Shown here in pieces: positions 47,173 to 59,332 of a DNA stretch of 64,000 bases. The DNA is from Typha latifolia (Eukaryota; Streptophyta; Magnoliopsida; Poales; Typhaceae), in assembly GCA_019914945.1 (NCBI GenBank), contig CM034101.1, forward strand, positions 18,177,188-18,241,187, written 5' to 3'. The notes beneath the pieces are model-generated. The model saw nothing but the letters and a program-made list of their open reading frames with translations, made no database searches and had not been told where the DNA came from. Position numbers and translations under genes: made by a program. Each line of letters opens with the position of its first letter. Position 1 is the stretch's first letter.

Positions 47173-48042
47173 CCAACGCTATGTTCCACCGCTTTTGATC
47201 TTTCCTGAAGAATTGCCACAAGTTTTGTGGGTTCAGCAAATACGCAGAGGAATCAGGAAAGGAATTTCTTATTCTTACTCTCCCCGTGTAGGAAAACTTC
47301 GCTGAAGCAGTTATGTACAGTTTATATAAATTTCTGTTGTTGTTCCATCGTCTTAGGCAATGGCCAATTTGAATATCTGTACACGGACATCATTTATTAA
47401 GTTTTCCATTCATTTGTAGTCTGTAGCTGCTTCTGGTCTTATTTATAAGAAACTTCCAGGAAGCATTTCAGTGAAGTAATCTATTACATTGGCCGACAAT
47501 GTGTGAACACGTGTTGATGGATTGATGGATAAATAATACCATTTTCTCCTTCTCTGTGGAAGAACGGAACTCTATTTAGATAGAATTACTTCTGTACTAG
47601 GAACCAGGGTGGTGTTTGGATAGAATTGGCCTTTTTGCTAATCGATTAATAAATCTCTAAGGCCTTGTTTAGTCTGAGGTTAAGTTTCGAACTCATTAGA
47701 TAATTTTATTTTTTTCGTCTTAATTTTTTTTAAAGAGTAAATTTAGTTAAATATTAAAAAAAATATTTAGTTAATGAACCAGTTTATAAAAAGAAAAAAA
47801 AAATACTAAATATCATCAAAGAGTGAGACTGTGAAATTGCACGGCTCGACAAGTCACAAGAGAATTCCCAATAAATATGGGCAACCATGGCGTGTAATTA
47901 GTGCTCAAGAAGAGGGATGCCGCGAAACACGTGACAACTTAATTGAAATAGTTCTCTCAAGCAGCATCGAGAAGCTCTAGTGTAGTCACTAGGGTTTATA
48001 GTAGTCTACTCTCCTTCTCGCTCTCTGCAACATCGAGAAGCC
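47173..48042. promoter_or_regulatory. Spacer and CobW-gene promoter
   Basis: Scramblase 3' UTR, an AT-rich stretch near 47700-47810, and the CobW promoter. A G-box core CACGTG lies at 47928-47933, and a telobox-like ACTAGGGTTTATAG at about 47988-48001 lies close to the expected transcription start. Confidence 0.5.
47928..47933. promoter_or_regulatory. G-box (CACGTG)
   Basis: A palindromic CACGTG in AAACACGTGACAAC, 110 bases before the CobW start codon. This is a bZIP/bHLH target core. Confidence 0.45.
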
Positions 48043-51000
48043 ATGTCCGCGAGATTGCTGATCCCAAGAGCCTCCAAAACCCTAGTCCGTAATCTTCTCT
48101 CTCCCTCCTCCAACCAATGCCTTCGGAGCCTCCATTCTCTCCTCTCCCACCACCTCCGGCCGTCCAATTCGAGGTCAATGGTCTCCGCTTCCACTCCCAA
48201 GCTTGACCTCGCCGAAGCGGCTTCTAGTAACGTCGACCACGATACTCGCGTCCCAGCCACCGTGATCACTGGCTTCCTCGGCTCCGGAAAGGTCCGTATA
48301 GTTTTTCCCCCCTTCATTTGAGAGTTAATCTTGCAGAGGAAGTTCGCTAAATGTTTTGTTTGTTATGATCGTAGACGACTCTCTTGAACCATATTTTGAC
48401 TTCCCAACATGGAAAGAGGATAGCTGTTATTGAGAATGAGGTACATGAGGGGTATTTTTTTTTCGTTGTGTCAATTGTAAAATTGTACTAAAGAGCATAA
48501 GCATATGCCTATTTATCACGTATTCTGTATGACATCTTGCTGTTGCAAAAATAATCATCTGATTGTCTTGGTATACAGTGGATATGAAAAATATATAAAT
48601 AAAGAATTGCATGTAATGGTGAAACGAGCATGCCCATATCAACTCGCTAAGTAGGTTCTTTCACTCGCTTGCAGTTTGGGGAGGTCGATATTGATAGCTC
48701 ACTTGTTGCTAGCCATTCATCCGCAGCTGAGGACATTGTAATGGTTAACAATGGCTGTTTGTGCTGCACTGTCAGAGGAGATCTGGTTAAGATGCTTCTG
48801 GAGTTGGTTAAGAAAAAGCGGGACAAGTTTGATCATATTGTTATAGAGACAACAGGTAGAGCTGTTTGGACCAAAGACTGTGAATAGAGTATGAGAAAGT
48901 TAGTTTCTTGTTCTCTTTTTCTTCTTTTTTCCCTTCCAAGTTCAGGTTATTTCAACACCTAAATGGAACCAGAATCCACTTGCATTTATTGATTGATCTT
49001 GTTTACTCATGTCCAATTTTTAATTGCTTCAATTTGTGCATGAACCATTGTCCAGGTCTAGCAAAGCCTTCTCCTGTCATTGAGACATTCTGTTCAGATG
49101 AATTGGTAGCACGCCACGTAAAGCTTGATGGTGTTGTTACTCTGGTAGATTGTAAGCATGCCATGCAACATCTGAATGAAGTGAAACCAAGGTGGATTGT
49201 GAATGAAGCAGTAGAACAAGTTGCTTATGCTGACCGTATCATACTAAACAAGGCAAGTACATACTGTATATAGTCAGACATTTAACTCTCAATCCTTGGA
49301 GTGATGACCAAAAACCATTTAACTATGCCCTGGTTGTTTGAAGTCATGTATTTCTCTGTTTTTTCACATACCTTCGTCTTGGCAGATTGATCTGGTGAAT
49401 GATATCGAATTGGATATATTGACTAAGAAAATTAAGGTAGAATCTCTTTTCCAAGGAAGATTTGACAGCTGGGAGATATTATGTCCAAGCTGATCTACTG
49501 ATGTACTTTTTATTTGCAGCTTATAAACAGGATGGCACAAATAAAGCAAGCAAAGTTTGGAGTTGTTGATATGGATTTTGTTCTAGGAGTAGGGGGATAT
49601 GACCTTGACAGGTTACCTTTATTTTCTCATCTTTTTGTATTTTGGTTCCATATCTGACTCTGCTGTAGAATAGATGTCATCAAAAAAGTTTTTGAATAAG
49701 TTGGTTTAAGTTTCTGACACCCTCGTATTACATTTTAAGCAGGATTGAATCTGATGTTCAGTTAGATGAAAGCCATGATACGAGTCATCATCCTTGTAAA
49801 AACGGGAATGGTATATGCCTATGTACTTTTCTATCTTGCTGTTGTGTTTAGCTGATCTTCCTCTCTAAATTCTTTTTTTAGTGTTTTGAAACCTAAATAG
49901 AAGTATGAGTGATTAGTTCATAAGCTGTGCATGGGTTTTATAAGGGCAAATGGATATTGGCTACAAGAAGCTTTGTTTCCCACTAATCAGGCAGGTATAC
50001 TGTTAACAAATGACCTGATATGTTGCTGCTCTGTGTCAAATTCTCTTGGTTGTTGCTGCAGTTGTGGCTGGATATTAACTTCTGAAAACAATGCAAATTT
50101 TCTACTTTCATGTTCTGGGGATACATTTTCAGAATAATTTCTTTAGGAGCAATGAAATTGTTTTATTTTTAGAGGACCTTGTATCTGGGTACATCATCAT
50201 CAGTTATCTAATTGTTGTTCACAAGTCTTACTTGAATTAAGTTGTTCTATTTGGTGAGCTTCTGTTTTTGTATGTAGGATGTCAGTTGGATTAATCTATG
50301 ATTCTGGCGGTTTCTCAAATGTTTCAAATTCAGCACCCTTTTATGGTTCTTTGAATATTCACTCACAATTGTAGGTGACAAATTGGGGATTTTGTTTGGC
50401 GCAGGCATGCAGCCTGGAGCACTTTGATTCTTTTCATTATTTTCTGTCTACTTGATTCTCTCATTCCTTATGCTTACCATCTAATGATGTCTTGCTTAGA
50501 AACTGTTTGTTGATTGTCTAGTTTTTATGCTCTGCATTTTTCTTCTTCCCAGATGGCCATCCAGGACACCATCATGATCATACACATGATTCTGCCGTAT
50601 CAAGTGTCAGCATAGTTTCTGAAGGAACTCTAGATCTTGATGAGGTATCTTGGACTTCTTTTACTTTTGTATTCAAAGTTATCAACTGTCACAAGAATTT
50701 ATAAAAGAAAATAGCATTTTAACATTGAATGTTGAAACTGTATTACAAGAAAATATTGGTTGTTTTGGTTCTTCTCTAGCAAGTTTTTTTTTCTTGCAGG
50801 AATCTACTAATTCGCTGCCATTTCTTCTGGTCCAGGTTAACGATTGGCTAGAAAGACTGGTTGATGAGAAAGGAGAGGATTTGTACAGAATGAAAGGTGT
50901 GATATCTGTAAATGATTCCACTGGGCGTTATGTTTTTCAGGTTAGATATATTCTCCTTTCATCTGCAAGTTGCAATTGTTTTCCTGTGGGCCAACAGACA

Positions 51001-51414
51001 TAGTAAAGCAAGTTCAGGCAGATTCCCTGATGCCTCATATGATCTGTATGCAGTATGCATCATATGGATTTGCAGAATGCTCCTTAGTTCCTCACCATAG
51101 TGATGTCAGCCAACTGGAATATGCATCATGTGATCTCTTGAATTTATCGAATTAGGCATCAAACTAATCAAGCTCATGATGCTAGAAATATATGATTTTG
51201 TGGAGTGTTCTGTAGAATGTCAAAATGCTTTTTCTTTGATGATACTGAAGTTTGTCTTCTGTTCTATAACTTTCAGGGAGTGCACTCAATTTTGGATGGC
51301 TGCCCGGCAAAACCATGGAGACCTGAAGAGAAAAGAATTAACAAGCTTGTCTTTATTGGAAGGAATTTGGATGAAGCTGCCCTGAGAAAGGCTTTCAAGG
51401 GTTGTTTAGTGTGA
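48043..51414 (+). CDS. CobW/ZNG1-family GTPase metallochaperone
   Basis: Ten exons: 48043-48291, 48375-48440, 48675-48855, 49056-49252, 49386-49436, 49520-49611, 49743-49810, 50553-50644, 50836-50940 and 51277-51414, in frame for 412 residues. The GTPase domain has Walker A GFLGSGKTTLL (residues about 77-87, split by intron 1), the family metal motif NGCLCC, ETTGLAKPSP, and NKIDL as the guanine-specificity motif. A histidine-rich loop (DGHPGHHHDHTHD) and a CobW C-terminal domain ending GCLV follow. COG0523 proteins use GTP to deliver zinc or another metal to client enzymes; the client here is unknown. The first 45 or so residues are rich in Arg, Ser and Leu and lack acids, suggesting a plastid or mitochondrial transit peptide. 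Intron 4 has a GC donor (AACAAG|GCAAGT). Confidence 0.92.
49253..49385 (+). other. GC-AG intron 4 of the CobW gene
   Basis: The donor AAG|GCAAGT is the consensus of GC-AG introns and the acceptor is TTGGCAG. Splicing here gives LNKIDLVND, restoring the NKxD motif. Use of the nearby GT four bases later would break the motif. Confidence 0.88.
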
Positions 51415-53745
51415 CTAGAAGCAGAGATGGCCACATAAAAAATTCTTCTTCTGAAACATCACAGCAGTTTGATATGAGGAAAGCAGAACTAATGGCCAAC
51501 TTCGAGAATGGTTTTGGATACCTGTTTGCTTTAGTATGTAACACTAAAGTGCATTCTTCATTTGCTAAGAAAGAGGAAGTTGATGAATTATGGAAAGAAC
51601 TGAAAATGTTAGTGCAGAATCAACATGTAATTATGTTACCATATATCCCTTCAGTTGGAAGCATCAAACTATTTCTGGATTGCTTATTAAAAAGGAAGCT
51701 TGCCATAGAATCGAACTTTATCATTTCCATGATAATTAAGTCTCGCAGCTTCCAGATGCACGGTAGCTCCATTACAGTTCCAAAATTCGCACCTAGTCTT
51801 GATGGACCTTAGCTATCATTTACTTTATGTCGTGTGCCAACATTTGCTGTGGGGGAAGACTGAGAATAGGCTTCTGGTTTGCGTATAATAGTTATTTCTT
51901 GTTGCATATTTTTTTTCATCTCTGTCTATTATTTTAATGGTTGATTTATTACGCCACTGTGAATGAGCACCATTGTGCTAGTTTATTATTATCTCAGCTT
52001 GAGCTTCATTTTTTTTCTCATTGTGTAGTGTCTCCTCGTAAGAAGTCATGATTTGGGCTTTTTATTTTGTTTGTAATGTCATTTTGCAGTTTTCTTGATA
52101 CGATAACGGTGAAAAAGTAGGTCAACATGACAGTACGATTTAAATGCTTTTTAATGCCATTGTTGAAATTAGTTATGCTATCTATCATTCTATTTGGGAA
52201 CCAGGGAACCAAAGAGGAGCATTACATTATACTTGTATGCAGTTTCACATGAACCACACCCTCCTTGATTAGTTTGGCTAGTAATAACTACATAATTATT
52301 GGTGCTGGGAGTAAACAAAGTAATATGTTTTGACTAATTGCAGCACCCAAGTATGTAGCTACTACTAGCTGCTGCTAAACAACTTCAATATGTTGTGTTT
52401 ACTTTAACTATAATAAGGCTTGTGCTTGCGAGTTGGGGAACACCTATAGATTCCTCCCCATGGCTGATCGATTGGAATCAAACTGGTGTAAGAATTTTTC
52501 CAAAGAAGCCACCCCCCGCCAAAGGAAACAGTGAAGATTCCTCCTCCCGTACGGCGTCCGACTTCAATAGTCAATACGATTCCCGCGCTAATCTCGACGC
52601 AGTGGGCCCACTCAAAAGACAAGAGTGGACGGCGCGAGATTCTTTATTCCCCTCCTCCCTGTATTCCTTGTGTCGCCCCAACTTGTCCATCTATTTATTA
52701 TCTACTCTAATTTTATTACTTTAAATCCAAAACGGCCCGGAAATCTCATTACCACTCGGACTCAAAACACCAATGGAGCCCCTACAGCGATGGTTGCGAT
52801 GCAACTTGCTATCCAATTGTAGCCCATTTGGATAATTGCATTATAAAATCATTGGTCTCCTACTAACGTCCAATTCACTTAAGCCTATAAATTTCACTAA
52901 CACGTAGACTTACTGCTGCGTTGGATTATAATCTACGTGGCGAAACGTGAGTGGATACGATGCTGTGCGCTGTCCGGATATGAAAGGGCGGAAGAGATTA
53001 AAGGCGGGAGAATAAGCCAAAGCGGGGGGGCGGTCTCTTGGAGGGAATATTCGCGGACGCGTCACCTCCTACCCCAGAGGCCGAAACGTGTCGCTCCAAA
53101 GGGCCCACCACGACTCTTCGTTCCACGTGGCACGCTACCACGTGCACCCGCTTCCGCTCCTCTGCCGATCCAATCTTTTATCCCACATCCATCAAATCAA
53201 ATCTCATCGCCGCAGAGAGCTAAGAAGAGGAATGATCTCAAACCCAAACGTGATCCATAGGACACCGGAACGAGGTTTCGGAGTTAAATGCGTGGTGCAT
53301 GCCCATTGGTCTACCGCCTTCGTTCTCTCTCTTTCCTCTACGCTTAAGTTTCTCATATTCCTCGCCGCGAAACGCTCACTGACTCTCTTCTAGCTCTTAT
53401 CTACTTTGAGATCTCCATAGAGTTTGTGATTTCTATCGGGATTTCTCAAACCACCTGTTTCAAAACTTGGCGGCCATCTTGTTGCTTTCGTCGATCTAGA
53501 CCTTTTCGATCGCTTCCAATTTGGTGGAAACGAAAGATCCACTTGAATCGATCATGTAATGTTCCTTTGGTATACCTTTTGTCCGGGCTTCGAGGAATTG
53601 GGAAAGACTAGGAGGCGGGATTGCGTGGAAATTTAGTATAGGGCTTTAGAACATTCCTCGAAGGGTTTCTACTTAGAAGAAGAGAAGAATTGGATAGCAG
53701 AGCACTGAAAAGAGATCAGACGGGGAGAAGCTTTTGGGATTTGGG
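51415..53745. promoter_or_regulatory. CobW 3' UTR, spacer and MYB-CC upstream region
   Basis: A 136-codon open frame at 51402-51812 overlaps the CobW stop codon in another frame and needs a TTG start; I treat it as chance. From about 52880 the sequence becomes GC-richer and promoter-like. Two G-box cores (CACGTG) lie at 53124-53129 and 53139-53144, about 600 bases upstream of the MYB-CC start codon. The MYB-CC 5' UTR probably lies within 53380-53745. Confidence 0.45.
53124..53144. promoter_or_regulatory. Pair of G-boxes (CACGTG, 15-base spacing)
   Basis: TTCCACGTGGCAC and TACCACGTGCAC follow one another with the two cores 15 bases apart start to start. Both fit ABRE/G-box targets of bZIP factors, so abscisic acid or light control of the MYB-CC gene is possible. 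Confidence 0.45.
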
Positions 53746-53947
53746 ATGTTTGAGGGGATGGAAAGGAACTACCAATCGGCGATGGCGGCGGTGGGAGGAG
53801 GTGGATTACTGTCGCGAGACCCGAAGCCACGGTTGAGGTGGACGCCAGATCTCCACGAGCGCTTCGTCAACGCCGTCACCAAGCTCGGAGGACCCGAGAG
53901 TATGTCATCTACTCATCTCTCTCTCAACCTTCTTCTGTATTTTTCTC

Positions 53948-53998
<51 letters not shown>

Positions 53999-56900
53999 GC
54001 TCTCAAGAGTCGGTCATCTTTTTTGTTCGTAGCTATTAGGAGTTACATCCAGGTAATTGACAGTTAAGTGATATGTTTAATTTAAAGGCTACGATTAGAT
54101 GTTCCAAACATCGAGCAACGTAAGTGATCAGATCCGACTTCTCGGAGAGCAGAGGACAGCATGCTTGCTCTTGGAATCGGGTCCTGACAAGTGGAAAGGC
54201 CGGTGGACCCACTGATATCTTTTTCCGGCACTCTGGTTTCTACTATAGTAGGCTCTGCTGGATGGCTCATCCGATTGACTCTCTAGTTTGAATCCAGTTA
54301 ATCTGGTTATAGATTTCTAAAGCCTTAAAATGGACAGGGGATATGGTTTGTGTCGGAGAACATATTTGTGCAAGGGTAAGAACGTACACCGATATTCGAT
54401 AACCTATAGATCTAGAAAACTTCGTGATTGACGAATGGCGATAGACATTAGAGATTCTGCATGAAGGATACTCGGAGCAGAGGAGAATAGTTGATGAACT
54501 TTGTTCTTGATTTACGGGTACTTCATGAGTAAACAAAATTTTGATTTCTTTTCCAAATATACAACTCAATGGGTTGGAACTTGGAAGGCAAGGTTTCATC
54601 CACAGACAAATATGATTCAATGTTAATCTTTAATGTCTCTCTCTTCGTCTAACTACTAAAATTATATAAAATTAACTGTAAGTATTACTCACGCTTTTAC
54701 TTTTTAAAGAGAAATTTATAGGTAACATAGCAAATTATTAGTATTAACTTAGAATTTTTTATGATATATGAACTTTGACTAGTTGATATCACTTTCGAAA
54801 TTTAAATTAAATTAGTTTGTTTGAGAAATTTTAATATAAGTAGGAGAGGCAGTATATATATCCCCATTGAATAAGATTATAATCAAAATTTATTCTAATT
54901 AGGATAGAATGTTTCTCCTACCTACACCAAAATTTTTCGCTCAAAATTATTTAATTTAAATTTGAATCGGATCTTAACTGCTCAAATCTCACGTGTCATA
55001 TAAATTTCTCAATCAATACTGATAGTTTCTCTAACTCTCCACATAATCTACTATTTGGAGAGATATATAATGAAACCATTCTCAAGTTTTAGGACTAAAT
55101 TGATTACTTAGACCAATAATGTGTATAAAATGATAATTTTATTCTTTTGACGGATTCTCACTTCAGCAATTCCTTGATTCTTATCAAATCATTGCTCTCA
55201 TCAAAATTTCCATTTAACTTTCTCTCGCTATGTTATTATTGCAACATTTATTTTCTAAATTGCATGGCTCATTGACAGAAGCGACACCCAAGTCTGTGCT
55301 GAGACTGATGGGCATGAAAGGATTGACACTGTACCATCTTAAGAGTCACCTTCAGGTCTCTATCTCTATACCTTCTAGTTTCTCTTACTCATGTCATTGC
55401 TTATTCCTTCTGTTTAGCTCTGCTTTGGCTCTTCTAATGAGATCCGATTGCGTTGTTTGTTGTGCATGTAGAAATATAGACTTGGAAAGCAATCCCGAAG
55501 AGAGACGACAGAGCTGAAAGCCAGCAATGATGGTGTGCTAATCATGTAGATGCATGTAACATAGATGAAGCGTATTATTGTTTTAATCTGACATTGGGTT
55601 CTTTGCATGCAGGAAGCAACTCAAGCATGATCAGCTATTCATCTGTTACACCCATCAATATTCTTGAAGGAAGCAACATAGGGTACGTTGCTCACCAACT
55701 CTTCTTGTTTGGTTGCATGTCAAGTACGTCAGCGTTGACTCTTGATGTGACCCACTTAGTCATTATATCTATGTGCATTCTTTTCCGCTACGAGCAACAC
55801 ATTTATGTTTGTAGCTGGTTAGCCATGGAATATATTGTCAAGAAAGAGAATTATGAGCTATAGCAACTAATATAGCATTGTTAGCATGCAATACGAAATC
55901 CACTTGTTTAATTACTTAAACCTTTTGGAGAAATCAGTCGTTTTGCGTCGTGGTAGACCAGGAGGTCTTGAGTGTTACAAACCTATTTGAACTCTTTAAA
56001 AGCAAAGCTTGATATGCCGTATTTTTTTAGGGCTAATGTTGTGAAGAAAATTCTCGGATTGGCTGGCAGAACACTGGCAGTTGGATTGACTAACCTTGTC
56101 CATTGCGGTGATGATAACATTAAATTGGATATGGAATAGGACAAGACATTAATTGACTGTAGTTTTTGGTAGCCTGAAACGATTCAGAGTGGACAGTAAT
56201 TGTCCTTACCTATTCATATTCAAACGTGTTGTCAGAGTCTAGCTTTCATCAACTCTAGGGTTGCGTGTGATGACTATGCTACCTCATGGACTAGCACATT
56301 CGCTGGCGACTGCCTGAAGGCTATAGCGATTGATTGCATCTTTAGTTACATGGTCACTACAGGACAGAAGAAGTTATCCCTGAAGTAATTATTTTAAGAA
56401 TCTATTAGTATTTTCAACTGATACCGATTGTAGCTTTTTCTGGAGATCTTCTCTCTCAAAAAGAAAATTCTCTTTCGGAAACTCTGTACAATTCTGTTAT
56501 TTATTTATTTTTTATTTTTTACATGGAGTCGATCTTTTGCTGATTAATTTCCTTTAGTTAGATATAACGCTCTTTTGTTAATATTAGAGAATTAAAATGA
56601 TTAAAGGTGCCAAGATGAGCAACCTCAACGTGACACTACCTTACCAGTTTCATGCAAGGCAGTTGTAACAGAACGTAATCATGTCTTACTAACTTGACAA
56701 GAATCAAGTATTGACCCAGTGTCTACTGTTCTGTTCTGATCTTCATTAGCTTTTGATGTGTATATCTTTGACATCGATATACCATTCTTTTGCATGGCGC
56801 GCTCAGAGAAATGCCACTTGCAGAGGCCTTGAGGTATCAGATTGAAGTACAACGGAAACTGCATGAACAACTAGAGGTCAGCCTACTGCTGCACCATGTC

Positions 56901-57363
56901 TTATCTCTACTGTTATTCCTATCGAGAATAGAAGATCAATTCAAGTAGCTTGTCCATGCAGGTGCAAAAGAAGTTACAAATGAGAATAGAGGCTCAAGGG
57001 AAGTACTTGCAAGGCATATTAGAGAAAGCCCAGAAAAGTCTCTCCTTTGACATGAATGGTTCCAGTAATCTGGAAGCCACCAGAAGCCAGCTCACAGATT
57101 TCAACCTAGCACTATCAGGCTTGATGACCAATGTGACTCAAGTTTGTGAAGAGAAGAGTACGGAGTTGGGGGCAGCTATATCAAACAATAGTCTTAAAAG
57201 GACCAGTAATCCAGGCTTTGCGCTTTACCAAGAGGGACGCGAGGATGCGAAACCAACTCTAAATGGAGGCTCACTTCTATTAGATTTGAACATCAAGGGA
57301 GGATATGAGGTATTCGGTGGGATAAGAGGAAGTGAATTGGATCTGCAGAGATCTGCTACATAG
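53746..57363 (+). CDS. MYB-CC (PHR1-like) transcription factor
   Basis: Six exons: 53746-53899, 55279-55355, 55472-55532, 55613-55682, 56807-56876 and 56962-57363, in frame for 277 residues. The GARP-type MYB domain starts at about residue 27 with KPRLRWTPDLHERFVNAV. It continues through KATPKSVLRLMGMKGLTLYH and ends LKSHLQKYRLGKQ. The coiled-coil LHEQLE motif of the MYB-CC family follows (MPLAEALRYQIEVQRKLHEQ, then VQKKLQMRIEAQGKYLQGIL). Such factors bind as dimers to GNATATNC elements and control phosphate-starvation and other responses; which subgroup this belongs to is not clear from the sequence. The ATG at 53746 follows an in-frame TTG that would not be used; a second ATG lies four codons later. 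Intron 1 (1.4 kb) carries a poly-A/TA microsatellite. Confidence 0.92.
53951..53996. repeat. A-run followed by (TA)n in MYB-CC intron 1
   Basis: About 17 A residues run straight into a TA dinucleotide array, close to the 5' splice site. Confidence 0.9.
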
Positions 57364-58748
57364 TCTTCTTTGAGATGCAATTTTCAATTCTTAGCCATGG
57401 CAAGTTTTGATTGTGTATACGGTAAATTTCGACAGCGAGACTGCTTGTTGGCAGTCGGATTACTGCCTACTGATGTAAAATTTTCTGAGCCTATGGAGCA
57501 TCAAATTAGTGGTTATGGTGGTGTAATAACTTGCATAAATACACGAAATATGAAATAAAGCATCTCATCTTCATCTCTTGAACTCGACCAATTCCTTAAT
57601 TTTTTTCCTTATGAATACGCTTCATTATTTTACTCCTGCGTCGAGGCCCAATATAGACATTTATTTCCATCACTTTGAAGTTATGAAATATAACCAGCTT
57701 ATCCATACAGATCAAATTTCTGGAAAGCTATAGGCCCTAGCTCTTCCAGGCTTTGGCATTTTCTTCTTTCTCTTCTATGCCACTTTCCATGATTGTTAGG
57801 TTCGTTCCTTGTTGGCTTAGAAGCTGACATTAGTTCCAGTGTTGGGTTGCTATCCTCCCTCAACAAGAATGTATTATCTACCTGATGTCGACTGCATCAT
57901 CGACTTCTCTGTCTCCAACTACTGTCTCGCTTCCTCAGTTGTTGCTAGGTAGCAGTTTGTGACGCTCATCAAAATTTCAGTTAAAACTGACATGGAGTCT
58001 AAACGATATAATTGCAAAGCTACATTTAAGAATACTTCAGTAATGACACAAGACTTGAGTTTGTCTAGCATTAAATCTTAAGCTTATTCATTAGTTGGAT
58101 GGATAATAATAAAGGATAATCTTTCTTGATTTTATCCTTAGCATTCTATATATCTAAAAATAATATTTATAAATTTTAGTAGCTAAGCTTTCTTTTAGTT
58201 ATATAAGGGCTCGAATATTTATTGTAAAAAAGATTTAAAGATTAGTGAATAAAATAGAAGTGAGAACTTTAAAAAAAAAATATAGATATATATTTTAAGT
58301 TATTAAAATTTCTTTTTTTTATACTTTGAGGCATATTCTATATTGCGAATTAAGTAGAATATCGTGCAAACTAGCAAATTAATCAAAAAGATTAAGAAGT
58401 ATGGAATAAGTCGATATTTTGGGATTCTGGTTTTTTTTCTTCTTCTTTTTATGCTTGACTATGTTTAATAGTGGTGGTATATACTCCTCGTGTGTAGGTT
58501 CCACTTCTTCCGTCACTTCTTGCTTGTGATTTTTTACGTATTAACTCATTTTGTTCTTTAGCCTGTATTTTTTTTTCTTTTTCTATTGCTTTGGTTGGTT
58601 TACGTAGGTTTAAGCATGTGCACCTTTAATTGTAAGTTTTTTCGCTTTGTGTATTTACGATATCTATGCTTTTTAATGTATTTTGTTACGTGCCCGAAAC
58701 CTTGATATATATATATACATAATAGAAAAAAGTTCCGTAGACCAAGTG

Positions 58749-58786
<38 letters not shown>

Positions 58787-59332
58787 TAGTTTCATATCAC
58801 CTTCTGTTTTGGCACCACCGGTTAAACCACAACACAACAGAGGTGCGATCTTGTCTCACATTGCAGCACCAAATTTATACCATCTTCGGGGCGACCCAAC
58901 GGCCATCCGACCCAGTCAAGCTTATGACTGCCGGCACCTTTGAAACCCTCGAGATTTAGGTGAAGAGCTAAACGAGATTCTCGAAACCTTTGCCAAAGCT
59001 AACCACGAAGGAGACGACGACGACGACAGAGAAGAGAAGCAAAGAAGGGAATAAATAGAATAAACGGACGAGGTCAGGATCATCGGCTCCTCTTCTTCTA
59101 CCCCATCAATCGCCTCTCGCTTCTCCATAGCTTCTCTCCTCCTCTTTCTAGGGTTTCGTTTACCACAAGATGACAACTAGTTTAGATCTCAGAAGCTCCA
59201 TTAGTTTGACTCACTCTGTTGAGCTTCTTCTCATTGATGTGATTTGGATCGAAGAGCGCATCAACTTTCAATCTTAAAATAGATCCAATTCGATCCATAA
59301 GGTTGTGTTTCGATTTGAGGAGGTGAGTATTT
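57364..59332. other. Intergenic, no gene recognised
   Basis: MYB-CC 3' UTR, then AT-rich DNA with a (TA)n run at about 58750-58782. Positions about 58920-59332 are GC-richer, with a telobox-like CTAGGGTTTCG near 59149-59159. They may be a 5' UTR copied with the ILP1 sequence or a separate promoter. Confidence 0.45.

Noticed and set aside
54082..54620. Two minus-strand frames in MYB-CC intron 1
   Set aside because: Short, without motifs, and inside an intron whose flanking exons join cleanly in phase.
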